A stretch of 45,293 nucleotides of DNA from an uncultured Hyphomicrobiales bacterium (GTDB taxonomy: Bacteria; Pseudomonadota; Alphaproteobacteria; Rhizobiales; Beijerinckiaceae). This document shows, in pieces, positions 26,501 to 37,401 of the stretch; the first letter of the stretch is position 1, and the number at the start of each line of letters is the position of its first letter. The position numbers were made by a program, and so were the translations under genes. Under the pieces are notes generated by a model. That model ran no database searches and had not been told where the DNA came from. It was given only the letters and a program-made list of their open reading frames with translations. Where the stretch lies: contig CAIRGA010000206.1 in NCBI GenBank assembly GCA_903877935.1, positions 1-45,293 on the forward strand, in the 5' to 3' direction.

Positions 26501-29500
26501 GTGGCCGCCAAGCAATTATCTGTTCTTTCGGCAGCCCAAGCTGGCGCGTTGACGACGGATCTGCTGTTGGCGCTGAACACTCAACAGCTTATCAATCTGA
26601 CATCGTCCGCCATTAGCGGCCTAACGACAGACCTTTTATCGGCCATCAGAACCAGCGACATCAGCGCGCTAACGCCATTGCAATTGCTTGGTCTTCGGAC
26701 CGGCCAGATTTCTGGACTGTTAGCGACGCAAGTGAGTGCTTTGACGTCGACCCAAATTACAAGTTTGTCGTCGGCGCAGACGCGCGCGATGACCACCGAA
26801 CAGATTGGCGCGCTTACAAGTGGACAGGTCGCGGCTTTAACAACGTCGTCGCTATCCACGCTATTGACCGCGCAGATTGCTAGCCTTTCAAGTGCAGCCG
26901 TACCGGCCTTATCAGCAAGGCAATTTGCCAAGATTACCTCGGTCCAAATTCCGGCTCTGACGACCGATCAGATTAGTGTTCTCACCACGACCCAGATTGC
27001 TGCAATAAGCGGCACGCAATCCGCCGTACTAACGACGGATCAAATTGTGGCGCTTACCACGCAACTCATGCCGGCATTGACAGCGAATGCGCTGTCCGCT
27101 CTTTCGACGGGTCAAATCGTAGCCTTCGAAGTGGCTGATTTTGCAGCCCTAACAGGCTTACAATTCAAGGCCGTCACAACTGACCAGATTTCGGCCCTTA
27201 CAACCGATCAGTTTTCGGGCCTATCGACGATTGAAATAGCCAGTATGGCTGCTTCACAGGCAACAGTTCTCCGGACAGACCAAATTGCATCCCTTACATC
27301 GGATGAGACGGTTGCGATTACCGCGAGCGCGCTTGCAACGCTATCGTCGACACAATTCAATCAATTGAGCAGTAGTGATTTTGCGGTCTTAACGACAGGC
27401 CAGATTTCGGCGCTGACTACAGTTGAGGCGGTTGGATTAAATTCGGACCAGATTAGTGCCTTTAATACCTCGCAAGTTGTGGCGCTGACGACCGTTAACC
27501 TATCGGTTCTCCCGCCTGCTAAATTAGCACTTTTATCGACCGACAATGTGGCAGCTTTAACGGCTCGCCAGATTTCCTCGCTCACATCAGCGCAGACGGC
27601 TACGCTTACCACCGATCAAGTCGTAGCCTTAACATCCGTTCAAATCGCGGCGCTGAGGACCGATCAAATTACCTCGCTGACGACCGATCAGATCGTCGCT
27701 TTGGGTACGACACAGGTTCAGGCGCTCGCCGCTAAGGAAATTTCAGCCTTTACCACGTCCCAGATTCAGGCCTTCGAAACCACTGATTTTGCTGCGATCA
27801 CGACAAAGCAAATTCAGTCGATCACGACCGATCAGGCCGCAGCTCTGACAACGGACGAGATTGTTGCGTTAACAACGGCTCAGGCGAGCGCTCTGACGAC
27901 CATTGATGTTGCTGCGCTGCTAACGGGTCAAATCGCTGCATTACAAACCGATGATCTATCCTCCCTAACGCCTAAGCAGATTAGCGCTCTATCGTCCGAT
28001 CAGATAGCGGCGCTCACGACGGATCAGGTTCCCGCTCTGACGACGTTGCAAATGGTAACATTTAATACGGCGCAGATTATTGCGCTAACGTCCGATCAGA
28101 TCATCGCCCTTAATAGCCAGCAATTGGGTGCCATTTCGGCTTCTGTTCTTCCGTCGATGCGATCGTCGCAGATTGCTGCGATTGAACCGGGTGATATTGT
28201 CGGCTTTAGTGCCAAGCAGATAGCGGCGCTGACGAATTATCAGATTATGGCGCTGACAACCGATCAGATTCCGAGTTTGGCCGTTTCCCAGATTAGCGTG
28301 TTGAATTCAACACAGGCGTCGGTTTTGAAGACGGCTCAAATTGCAGCCCTGACAACCGATCAAATTCCTGCTTTCTCGGCGGCCGATGTAACTGCGCTGA
28401 CCACAGCGCAATTGGACGCCATGACAACGGATGATTTCCAAGCGCTGACGATCCGCCAGATCGGCGCATTGACGGCGAACCAGGTCTCTCAGCTGACAAC
28501 GGATGAAATTGTTGCCCTCACAACGGCGCAAACTTTGGCCTTGTCGACCAGCAATGTCGTGGCGTTGACGACGGCCCAAATCGGTGTGTTGGGTACCGCC
28601 AATTTGTCGGCAATGGCTAACCGCCAGATCCTGTCGATGACGACGTCGCAGGTGGCTGTGTTATCTGGCGACCAAGCATCCTCGCTTGGAACGCGGCAAA
28701 TTTCTGTTTTGAGTGCTACACAAGCCAGCGTTCTTAAAACGGATGCGGTTAATGCGCTTAACGGCTCGCAAGTAGCGGCGTTCTCGGTTTCGGCGATTGC
28801 ATCGTTCCGGACCGACGAGATTGCCGCGATTACGACGACGGATGTCCCTTCGATAACCGTGAGGCAGGTAGGCGCATTGAATGCAGGCCAGATTGCTGCC
28901 TTTAGCACCGATCAGATTGTTGCGTTGAATACGACGCAGATCGCGAAACTCAGTGCGGGACAAGCGATCGGCTTGAGCACGGATCAGATGGCGGCGTTGT
29001 TGCCAGGCCAGGCGAGCGCGATAACGGTTTCAACCCTTGCTTCGCTCTCAACCGATCAATTTGTCGCCATTTCGACGCAAGATATTGCTGTATTGACGGC
29101 TAATCAAATTCAAGCGGTCAATACCCAGCAAATCGCAGCACTGACCTCCGATCAGACGGTTGCGCTAACAACCGCACAAGTGAGCTTGATCAGAGATTAT
29201 CAAGCGCCATCGTTCACGCCGTCGAATATTGCGGTCATGAGCGGATCGCAGATCGCGGCATTGATGCCGTCGGCTGTTACCTCGCTCTCGACGGCACAAC
29301 TTGTTGCCATTACAACGGATGATGTTCCGTCGATCACGACCAAGCAATTGATTGCATTGGGTGCGCCACAAATCAGCAGCCTGACGACGGATCAAATTGT
29401 CGCACTCACCACGGGGCAGGTGGTCGCGTTGCCGGGCGGACTTGTTACAGCGCTGACGACCGCGCAGATCTCCAATATGACGACCGTCGATTTGGCCGCG

Positions 29501-32500
29501 CTTAAAACCTCGCAAGTAACAGTCTTAACCACGGCGCAATTGGCGTCGATCACAACCGATCAAATTCAGGATTTGACGACAGCCCAGATTGGTGCGCTGG
29601 CAGGCTTCCAAGCCGCGGCCTTGACGACAGACCAAGTTGCCGCGCTTTTGACGAAGGAAGTTGCTGCGATTTCGGTTGGCGCTGTACCAAGCCTGACAAC
29701 GGCACAAATTATTGCCCTTGGCGATCAGAGCTTCCCGGCCCTTACAACGCGGCAAATATCGGTGTTGACGGCCTCGCAATTCCCGGCCGTTACGACCGAT
29801 CAAATCATCGCGATGCGGACGGACCAAGTCGCGGCAATTTCTCTGAGCGCATTGCCAGCCTTAGGCATCGATCAGCTGGCCGCGTTCTCAACAACCGATA
29901 TTTCGATCCTGTCGGCCAATCAGATTGGCGTTTTGACAACCACGCAGGTGGCTTCGCTCTCAACCGATGATATCGTGGCCCTTACTACGCAACAGGTAAC
30001 GGCATTGTCGATCGGACAAGCGGATGTGCTATCGACCGATCAGATTAGCACGCTCTCAACGGCACAAATTCGCGCGGTTTCTGTCGGTGCTTTGTCTTCC
30101 TTGAACGAAGATCAGACGGCAGCGATAACAACTGCTGATATTCATGTGTTGACGACGTCGCAGGCTACATCGCTCACAACGCTTCAAATTTCCGTGCTCA
30201 CTTCGGACCAAGCCGTTGCGCTGACGACACAAAATATCGCATTGATGGGCACGTCGCAAACGACGGCAATTTCAGTCACCGATATCGCGGCGCTGAAGAC
30301 AGACCAAATCGTTGCTTTGACGACATCGTCGGTAGCGGCTCTCACGCAAGACCAGATGATAGCCATCCGGACGGATCAAATTCAGGCCTTGGGTACCGGC
30401 CAGATGGCTGCTCTCACCAGCGATCAGGCGACCGTCTTGACCACCGATCAGATTGTTGCGATCACAACGGGCCAGGTCAGTGCGTTGACCACTTCGGCAT
30501 TGAGCGTCTTCTCGGCCGATCAGATTGCCGCTGTCGAAAACATCGATCTTGCAAAAATGACCACTGGTCAAATTGCATCGCTCTCGACGGTTCAGGTCGG
30601 TGCATTGCTGACGGGACAAGTAGCGTCGCTGACAACGCGCGAAATTATTACGCTCTCGACGGACCAATTGCTCGCTATGTCGGGCAATGATATCAGTGCC
30701 ATGACGACGGATCAGATCGCGGCGATTGGCACCAATCAGGTATCGGGCTTCCGCCTCGACGAGGTTTCGGCGTTCACGACGCTGCAAGCCCCAGCCTTAA
30801 AGTCGGCGACACTTGCGGCCATGAGCACCGCGCAAATTCAGGCCTTCGATCCTGAAAATATAACGCAGCTCACGACCACACAGGTATCCGCACTGACAAC
30901 GGATCAGATTGTTGCGCTGACACAGGAGCAAGTTCAGTCGCTGACAACGGGTCAGTTGAAGAATTTGGGCTCCGCTCAGATCGTTGCCTTGACGACGACC
31001 CAAATCGGCGAATTGACGGTGGATCAGGTGCCGGGTCTAACAACGACTGCGGTTGCCTTGTTGTCGAATGATCAATTGGGTGCGGTCACACCAGATGATA
31101 TGGCGGTTCTGAGTACTGGTCAGGTCGTGGCCATCACGACGTCGCAATTGGCGTCGATATCTGTCACGCAGCTTAATGCGCTGACATCGGTTCAATTTGG
31201 TGCGTTGACCAATCTCCAGATACCGGCGATTACGACGGATCGGGTTTCGGCTTTGGCAACGTCGCAAATCAACATTCTTTCCAGTGGCCAAGCCTTAGCG
31301 CTTCAGACGTCGCAGGTGGCAGCGCTCAGTGGTGATCAATTAGCCGTCCTGACGACGGCGGCGTTTGGTGCGCTCAACACGGCTCAGATTGTTGCTATGG
31401 GTCCGGCTAATGTTCCAGCTCTGACGTCCGCGCAGATCGCTGTCCTTAGCAGTGCGCAGGCGCGCGCTATGGATAATGATCAGATTGCGGCATTGACGGC
31501 CGATCAGGCGCCATCCTTGGCCACAACAACGCTATCGAACCTATTCACGACCCAGCTGGTGCAGCTGACGACGTCGGCGGTGGCCGTGCTGACAACGCAG
31601 CAAATAGCCAAGCTCACAACCGACGAGGCCGCGGCGCTTACCACGGCTCAGGTTGCGTCGTTGACGACCCAACAAATTGGGGCGCTGACGACCCGCGAAT
31701 TAGCCGCGATCAATGTCGATTCGATCCAAGCGATCGGCTCGGATCAATTGGCCGTGATTGATACAACCCATATCGCATCTCTGACAACGCTGCAGGTATC
31801 GTCGTTGACGAGCTATCAGGTTGCAAGCCTAAGCACGGCCCAGATTGCTTCGTTGACGGCTGCCCAAGTACCGACGGTGACACCGGCCGATATTACAGCC
31901 TTGTCAACCGGTCAGCTCGGCGCCTTGAAGATATCGCAAGTGACGGTTCTCACCACGGATCAAATTCTTGCGATCAATGCGCCTTCGATCGCAGCCCTTT
32001 CGACCGGCGGTATACAGGCCATGTCGACAAGCCAGATCCAAGTCCTGACGACGGATGCAATCGCCGCACTGACAACGGGACAAGTTGGCGTCTTGTCGGG
32101 TGCTAAGGTTGTTGTGTGGAGCGTTGATCAAATCGCAGCCTTCTCCGATACACAAATGGCGGCTCTGACAACGGCGGCTGTAGCTGCGCTGAGCGATGTG
32201 CAGGTTGCCGCGTTAACGACGCTTGAGGTCTCGGCCCTCACTTCGGGACAGATGGCGTCGATGGCCACGCATCAGATTGCTTCGATCACGGGCGATCAGA
32301 TCCAAGTTGTGACGCCTGCTGCGCTTGCAGCGATGAAGACGAGCCAGATAGCCGCCCTTAATGCGGATATTATGAACGTCTTGAGCCAGGATCAGATCAC
32401 GGCTCTTAAAACGTCACAGGTTGTTGCCTTGACGGCCGGACAAATTGCCTCGTTGACCACGACCCAGTTCACCGAATTCACGCCAAGCCAGTTCGCGGTG

Positions 32501-33886
32501 TTGAATATTGCCCAGTTCACCGCGCTTTCCGATGCGGATATTACGGCGATGACGGGTGATCAGGCTGCGGTGATGACAACATCGCAATTTAATACAATGA
32601 CGCCTGAAAAGATTGGTGCGTTGGCCTATGGCCAGCTAGCCGTTCTTTCGACCGCTGTGATGGGCGTGATGACGTCTGATCAACTATCCGTTATTGATCC
32701 GGCCTCAATTGCAACCCTATCGGCTTCGCAAGTTGCCGCGATCCGTCCGGCGGCCATGGCGGTACTTTCAGGCGATCAGGCAGGCTACATCAATGCGAAC
32801 CAAATTCTCAGCATGACGACGGCGCAGATCACGGCCTTGTCGAATGATGCGATTGGCGCGCTTGTGCCGGATACGGTTAGCCTGATGGGTGCGGATCTTG
32901 TCGGCGCGATCAAAGTAAGTCAGATTCCTTATGTGAGAGCCGATGCGATTGCCGCGTTTGGCCCAGATCAGATGGCTGCGATAAAAGCTAACCAGTTTGG
33001 CGCGATGACGGTTGATCAGATTGCGGCGCTCGATCCGACGCAAATTCCAAGCCTTACAACGGCAGCGATTGCGGTGTTGAGCAGCGCGCTTCTGCCATCG
33101 CTCAGCCCGGCCTCAGTTGCGTCCTTGTCGCATGATCAGGTTCAGGCCCTTGGTGGTCCGGCCGTGGCCTCGTTGACCGATGCCCAGATTGGACAGTTGG
33201 GCGATAGCCAGATTGCTGCGCTCACAACGCGTCAAATCGGTTCGCTGTCAGCTGCACAATTCGCGGTCTTCTCGGTTGATCAGGTTGCGGATTTAACCAA
33301 TGCACAATTGACCGTCATGACGACCGATCAGATTTCCGGATTTAGCCCGGAAGATGTTATGGCCCTGTCGGCAGCGCAAATTCCGGGCTTAACAGAAGCG
33401 CAGATTGGTTCGTTGTCGTCCGATCGTGTGGCCGTATTCTCCGGCCCACAACTATCGGCGATGCGAAATACCCAGCTCCAAGCCTTGCCATTGAGCGGCG
33501 TGGCGCTGTTGACGCCTGATGCGGTTGCGGCTCTTTCGAACGGACAGGTGGCGTCGCTCTCGGCTGGACAGATTGGTGCCCTTCAACCGCAGAGCCTGAC
33601 GGCATTCTCGCCAACCCAGTTCTCCGCCTTGACGCAATCGCAGATTGGCGCGTTAACGCCGGATCAAATTTCGGGTATGACCGATAGTCAGGTCAGTGCT
33701 CTAAACGAGACGCGGTTAGGCTCTATCAGCGCTACGCAGATTATCGCGTTTACGCCAAGCAGCCTTTCGGGCATGAGGGATCTTCAGTTGAGTGCTCTGC
33801 CATCGGGTGCAACCGCGTCGATAACGTCTGCGCAGAGAGCGTTGCTCTCCGATCATCAGCTCTCGATCCTCTTTCCAAACGGGTGA
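23510..33886 (+). CDS. giant octapeptide-repeat protein, 3,458 residues
   Basis: I do not recognise a characterised family. Residues 1-54 are unique, beginning MVGAITGSNSAALYQAWLTG, with a Gly/Ala/Pro linker near 27-36. Residues 55-3454 are 425 consecutive octapeptides with consensus [ST]-T-x-Q-[IVL]-x-[AS]-[LIF], and the last four residues are FPNG. I split the whole protein by eye and found no insertion or deletion that breaks the 8-residue register. I saw no cysteine, few aromatics and few Lys/Arg, so the protein should be acidic. There is no cleavable signal peptide, membrane helix, RTX motif or anchor. An in-frame stop at 23492 makes ATG 23510 the earliest start, with AGGGA 13 bases before it. 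A structural role (long solenoid, surface fibre or spacer) is inference. Confidence 0.93.
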   Translation: MVGAITGSNSAALYQAWLTGNRTVTGQGGGAPAAPDATVLLSWQALANANMPTTLPTDIAKLSTDAIAALHADVISSLTPSQVAAFTTAQISSLSTTQVQALPATGIGALNGRQALAISTDGIALLSGVQISGFTASSFGSLSTDQIQAISTDQISGISTRQLQALTSAQARALKTAQIDSITAQQISAIPVTAITALSTGQIVALGTDSVSALSFKQSSSLTTEQVMALTTQEISVLSSQTLAYLKTPQVAALTTRQINALSTSQIIGLSGAALLTLSSDQIQAIKTDAVSALKASQVTQFGSQQINALATSQVAALTTAQAIVLKATALSALSTAQLASLSTGDVAALTLRQVIAFTTTQLAGLTSAAVTALGAAQLSSFSTDQVVALGSTALSELSTGQILGLSAAGFGALTTDQIKAISTQDFAAVSFRQLQALTTAQIRVISTAQITTLNAGQLNVLTSAQTNALTAGQVSSLTSGQITGLTVGVINSLIATQIAAVSTTAFAALTLQQITGIRADQATALTTDQIVALNANQFALLSTADIAALSSSQIKAIETTDLAALAVKQIQAMSTQQLTQLINAQLSALTVSQIRGMGGNQLAGFTTAQIPNFASTQVAALYGNQFASFSNDQIGALNSTQFSAISGTQLSALSSSQAASISLTDTQLLTSAQITGFRATSVQGFLTSQIALLGTDQLRSFSAAQMAAFSSAELNAISTDHISSLKASQIGTMGSTQISSLATGQIQALTTQQIIAISTNAISQLSTTAIASISTDDFAVLTNGQISAITTASIKAITTDQVQAISAGQVRGLTSDQLNVLSSDRIAAFTSSAINALSIGQISTLSTTQIRAFTTDDIRALNLTQIHSLSSDQLRALSTDQIVAVAANQIAGFSGDQIGVLTTRQIPAFGTSQISAFSNTQLLAMGTAQISILTSDQAVSLSATQINGWAGGQITALSTDAIASLTTTQAQGLSRPALGAFNTAQVQAFQSSDIQVVAAKQLSVLSAAQAGALTTDLLLALNTQQLINLTSSAISGLTTDLLSAIRTSDISALTPLQLLGLRTGQISGLLATQVSALTSTQITSLSSAQTRAMTTEQIGALTSGQVAALTTSSLSTLLTAQIASLSSAAVPALSARQFAKITSVQIPALTTDQISVLTTTQIAAISGTQSAVLTTDQIVALTTQLMPALTANALSALSTGQIVAFEVADFAALTGLQFKAVTTDQISALTTDQFSGLSTIEIASMAASQATVLRTDQIASLTSDETVAITASALATLSSTQFNQLSSSDFAVLTTGQISALTTVEAVGLNSDQISAFNTSQVVALTTVNLSVLPPAKLALLSTDNVAALTARQISSLTSAQTATLTTDQVVALTSVQIAALRTDQITSLTTDQIVALGTTQVQALAAKEISAFTTSQIQAFETTDFAAITTKQIQSITTDQAAALTTDEIVALTTAQASALTTIDVAALLTGQIAALQTDDLSSLTPKQISALSSDQIAALTTDQVPALTTLQMVTFNTAQIIALTSDQIIALNSQQLGAISASVLPSMRSSQIAAIEPGDIVGFSAKQIAALTNYQIMALTTDQIPSLAVSQISVLNSTQASVLKTAQIAALTTDQIPAFSAADVTALTTAQLDAMTTDDFQALTIRQIGALTANQVSQLTTDEIVALTTAQTLALSTSNVVALTTAQIGVLGTANLSAMANRQILSMTTSQVAVLSGDQASSLGTRQISVLSATQASVLKTDAVNALNGSQVAAFSVSAIASFRTDEIAAITTTDVPSITVRQVGALNAGQIAAFSTDQIVALNTTQIAKLSAGQAIGLSTDQMAALLPGQASAITVSTLASLSTDQFVAISTQDIAVLTANQIQAVNTQQIAALTSDQTVALTTAQVSLIRDYQAPSFTPSNIAVMSGSQIAALMPSAVTSLSTAQLVAITTDDVPSITTKQLIALGAPQISSLTTDQIVALTTGQVVALPGGLVTALTTAQISNMTTVDLAALKTSQVTVLTTAQLASITTDQIQDLTTAQIGALAGFQAAALTTDQVAALLTKEVAAISVGAVPSLTTAQIIALGDQSFPALTTRQISVLTASQFPAVTTDQIIAMRTDQVAAISLSALPALGIDQLAAFSTTDISILSANQIGVLTTTQVASLSTDDIVALTTQQVTALSIGQADVLSTDQISTLSTAQIRAVSVGALSSLNEDQTAAITTADIHVLTTSQATSLTTLQISVLTSDQAVALTTQNIALMGTSQTTAISVTDIAALKTDQIVALTTSSVAALTQDQMIAIRTDQIQALGTGQMAALTSDQATVLTTDQIVAITTGQVSALTTSALSVFSADQIAAVENIDLAKMTTGQIASLSTVQVGALLTGQVASLTTREIITLSTDQLLAMSGNDISAMTTDQIAAIGTNQVSGFRLDEVSAFTTLQAPALKSATLAAMSTAQIQAFDPENITQLTTTQVSALTTDQIVALTQEQVQSLTTGQLKNLGSAQIVALTTTQIGELTVDQVPGLTTTAVALLSNDQLGAVTPDDMAVLSTGQVVAITTSQLASISVTQLNALTSVQFGALTNLQIPAITTDRVSALATSQINILSSGQALALQTSQVAALSGDQLAVLTTAAFGALNTAQIVAMGPANVPALTSAQIAVLSSAQARAMDNDQIAALTADQAPSLATTTLSNLFTTQLVQLTTSAVAVLTTQQIAKLTTDEAAALTTAQVASLTTQQIGALTTRELAAINVDSIQAIGSDQLAVIDTTHIASLTTLQVSSLTSYQVASLSTAQIASLTAAQVPTVTPADITALSTGQLGALKISQVTVLTTDQILAINAPSIAALSTGGIQAMSTSQIQVLTTDAIAALTTGQVGVLSGAKVVVWSVDQIAAFSDTQMAALTTAAVAALSDVQVAALTTLEVSALTSGQMASMATHQIASITGDQIQVVTPAALAAMKTSQIAALNADIMNVLSQDQITALKTSQVVALTAGQIASLTTTQFTEFTPSQFAVLNIAQFTALSDADITAMTGDQAAVMTTSQFNTMTPEKIGALAYGQLAVLSTAVMGVMTSDQLSVIDPASIATLSASQVAAIRPAAMAVLSGDQAGYINANQILSMTTAQITALSNDAIGALVPDTVSLMGADLVGAIKVSQIPYVRADAIAAFGPDQMAAIKANQFGAMTVDQIAALDPTQIPSLTTAAIAVLSSALLPSLSPASVASLSHDQVQALGGPAVASLTDAQIGQLGDSQIAALTTRQIGSLSAAQFAVFSVDQVADLTNAQLTVMTTDQISGFSPEDVMALSAAQIPGLTEAQIGSLSSDRVAVFSGPQLSAMRNTQLQALPLSGVALLTPDAVAALSNGQVASLSAGQIGALQPQSLTAFSPTQFSALTQSQIGALTPDQISGMTDSQVSALNETRLGSISATQIIAFTPSSLSGMRDLQLSALPSGATASITSAQRALLSDHQLSILFPNG
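23672..33871 (+). repeat. 425 tandem 24-bp coding units (octapeptides)
   Basis: Octad n starts at base 23672 + 24(n-1). Typical units are TTDQIVAL, STAQIQAL and TTGQVSAL. Units differ in bases and codons, so this is an old, diverged array kept at protein level and not a recent DNA expansion. Octads with Asp, Ala, Ser or Asn in place of Gln at position 4 recur at octads 20, 30, 37, 47, 57, 64, 91, 101, 118, 125, 135, 145, 155 and 162. These are steps of 7 or 10 octads or their sums. Confidence 0.93.
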
Positions 33887-33904
33887 TTTCCGATGCTTGG
33901 GCGT

Positions 33905-34825
33905 TTAAGGGTGGGCTGACGCTGCCCCCTTTCGAATTGGATCGGTCACTTCGCGGATGATATCGGCGATTTGAACAAGCTGTTGAGTGAGCGGGCTTGT
34001 TTTGCGCCATATCATGCCAATGGTTCGGGATGGTTTAGGGTCGTTAAATCGCGTGATTGAAACGGCGGCCGACCGGGTTTCAACCCCAATGGCCATTTCG
34101 GGAATCAGGGTAACGCCGATGCCAGAGCCTACCATTTGAACAAGGGTCGACAGCGAACTACCATCCAGCAATTCACGCGGCAGGGACGCGTGCATCTGGC
34201 AGAAGGATAGGGCTTGCTCGCGAAAGCAGTGACCTTCTTCGAGGAGTAAAAGGCGCATCTCCCGAAGCGTCTCAATATTCGGAACCGGCTTTCCAGCGTC
34301 ATCGCTTGGCCGCACCAGCACGAAATCTTCCTGAAAAAGGGCAATCTCGGTGAAAGCCGATTCGGAAATGGGCAGCGCCACGATGGCGGTATCGATTTTG
34401 CCGGCCGATAATTCGTGCAAAAGCTTGGGGGTCAGCGTTTCGCGAATGTGAATGTCTAAATCGGGGTAAAGCCGGGTGAGTTGTCCGATAATATTGGGTA
34501 ATAGATAGGGTGCAATGGTCGGAATTACGCCGATACGTAGGCGTCCGACTGGTCGATCATGGGACGCGCGGGCTAAATCGCCCAGTTCATCAACCGAACG
34601 AAGAATTTCACGGACACGGGGCGCAAATTCCTCGCCAAAACTGGTAAGATCAATGCGGCGTGTTCCTCGTTCGAACAGCGCGGAGCCAAGAACACCCTCT
34701 AATTCCTTGATCTGTTGAGACAGTGCCGATTGAGAAATGGCGCAGGCCTCGGCCGCTCGCCCGAAATGGCCGTGCTGGGCCAAGGCTTCAAAATAGCGAA
34801 GCTGTTTGAAGGTGAGATTGTTCAT
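33905..34825 (-). CDS. oxyR: hydrogen peroxide-responsive regulator OxyR
   Basis: This 306-residue LysR-family regulator senses hydrogen peroxide through a reversible disulfide. The HTH lies at about residues 18-40 (HFGRAAEACAISQSALSQQI). The redox cysteines are both present in EEGHCFREQALSFC (Cys 200 and 209, matching E. coli 199 and 208), which distinguishes OxyR from other LysR proteins. It is divergent from katG across 95 bases, the classic arrangement in which OxyR controls its target and itself. Its stop lies 18 bases beyond the end of the convergent giant repeat gene. Confidence 0.96.
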   Translation of the reverse strand: MNNLTFKQLRYFEALAQHGHFGRAAEACAISQSALSQQIKELEGVLGSALFERGTRRIDLTSFGEEFAPRVREILRSVDELGDLARASHDRPVGRLRIGVIPTIAPYLLPNIIGQLTRLYPDLDIHIRETLTPKLLHELSAGKIDTAIVALPISESAFTEIALFQEDFVLVRPSDDAGKPVPNIETLREMRLLLLEEGHCFREQALSFCQMHASLPRELLDGSSLSTLVQMVGSGIGVTLIPEMAIGVETRSAAVSITRFNDPKPSRTIGMIWRKTSPLTQQLVQIADIIREVTDPIRKGAASAHP

Positions 34826-34869
34826 AAGTTTAACTTATCGCTTTAATCAGAAAATACAACTTAAACTAA
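34826..34869. promoter_or_regulatory. candidate OxyR operator between oxyR and katG
   Basis: AAGTTTAACTT (34826-34836) is an odd-centred palindrome. A related half, AACTTAAACTAA (about 34858-34869), lies in inverted order about 21 bases further, so the region carries a symmetric AT-rich array. It does not match the E. coli OxyR tetramer consensus closely. The location makes it the likely binding site. Confidence 0.4.
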
Positions 34870-34880
34870 TGGCAACTGTG

Positions 34881-34896
34881 TGCTAGGGCTCTAGCA
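34881..34896 (+). promoter_or_regulatory. perfect inverted repeat in katG leader or promoter
   Basis: TGCTAG-GGCT-CTAGCA is a perfect 6-base inverted repeat ending 24 bases before the katG ATG. It could be an operator or a small leader hairpin. Confidence 0.45.
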
Positions 34897-34902
34897 TCAT
34901 AG

Positions 34903-37131
<2,229 letters not shown>

Positions 37132-37168
37132 ACCAATCAGCACACGACACTTCTTGTTCTAAATAGAT

Positions 37169-37201
37169 CGGGCGGCGTTTCATCAATCGAAGCGCCGCCC
37201 G
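37169..37201. terminator. hairpin between katG and the convergent small gene
   Basis: CGGGCGGCG (37169-37177) pairs perfectly with CGCCGCCCG (37193-37201), a 9-bp GC-rich stem with a 15-base loop. T runs on either side are short (AAAATTT after, and ATCTATTT on the other strand). It could serve both convergent genes. Confidence 0.65.
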
Positions 37202-37206
37202 AAAAT

Positions 37207-37401
37207 TTATGGTCGACGATGCTCCGCAGATTTATGTCCTTCTTGTGGCTTATTGCCATGGGATTGCGATGATGTTCTTCCAAAGTCAGAACCTGATCCC
37301 GGCGTTTTGCTTGGATCGGTCATCGTGGTCTTCATCTCTTTGTGCGGTGTGTTGCCGCTTTTCTGCGAGCCTTGTTGGCCTTTGCTGGGTGTATTTGGCA
37401 T
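37207..37401 (-). CDS. small hydrophilic Ser/Gly/Lys-rich protein
   Basis: This gene has 64 codons from ATG 37401, beginning MPNTPSKGQQGSQKSGN and ending SAEHRRP. An AGGAG ribosome binding site stands 6 bases before this ATG, which is why I prefer it to the longer frame from 37482. The protein is almost free of hydrophobic residues, is rich in Ser, Gly, Lys, Gln, Thr and His, and is surely disordered. It resembles small stress-related proteins of alphaproteobacteria in style, but I cannot name a family. It is convergent with katG and shares a hairpin with it. Confidence 0.6.
   Translation of the reverse strand: MPNTPSKGQQGSQKSGNTPHKEMKTTMTDPSKTPGSGSDFGRTSSQSHGNKPQEGHKSAEHRRP

Noticed and set aside
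23551-33637. Many long minus-strand open frames (up to 171 codons) under the giant gene
   Set aside because: They are antisense shadows of the 24-base repeat. Their products are monotonous Arg/Asn/Leu repeats and they lack ribosome binding sites.
23672-33871. CRISPR array or simple satellite DNA
   Set aside because: The units have no conserved direct-repeat/spacer pattern, and the frame is open throughout with codon-level divergence, so it is a protein repeat.
23672-33871. TAL-effector-like DNA-binding repeats, because units such as LTTDQIVAL resemble the LTPEQVVAI start of TALE repeats
   Set aside because: The unit is 8 residues, not 33-35, and there is no variable di-residue pattern. The likeness is limited to one short helix-start motif.
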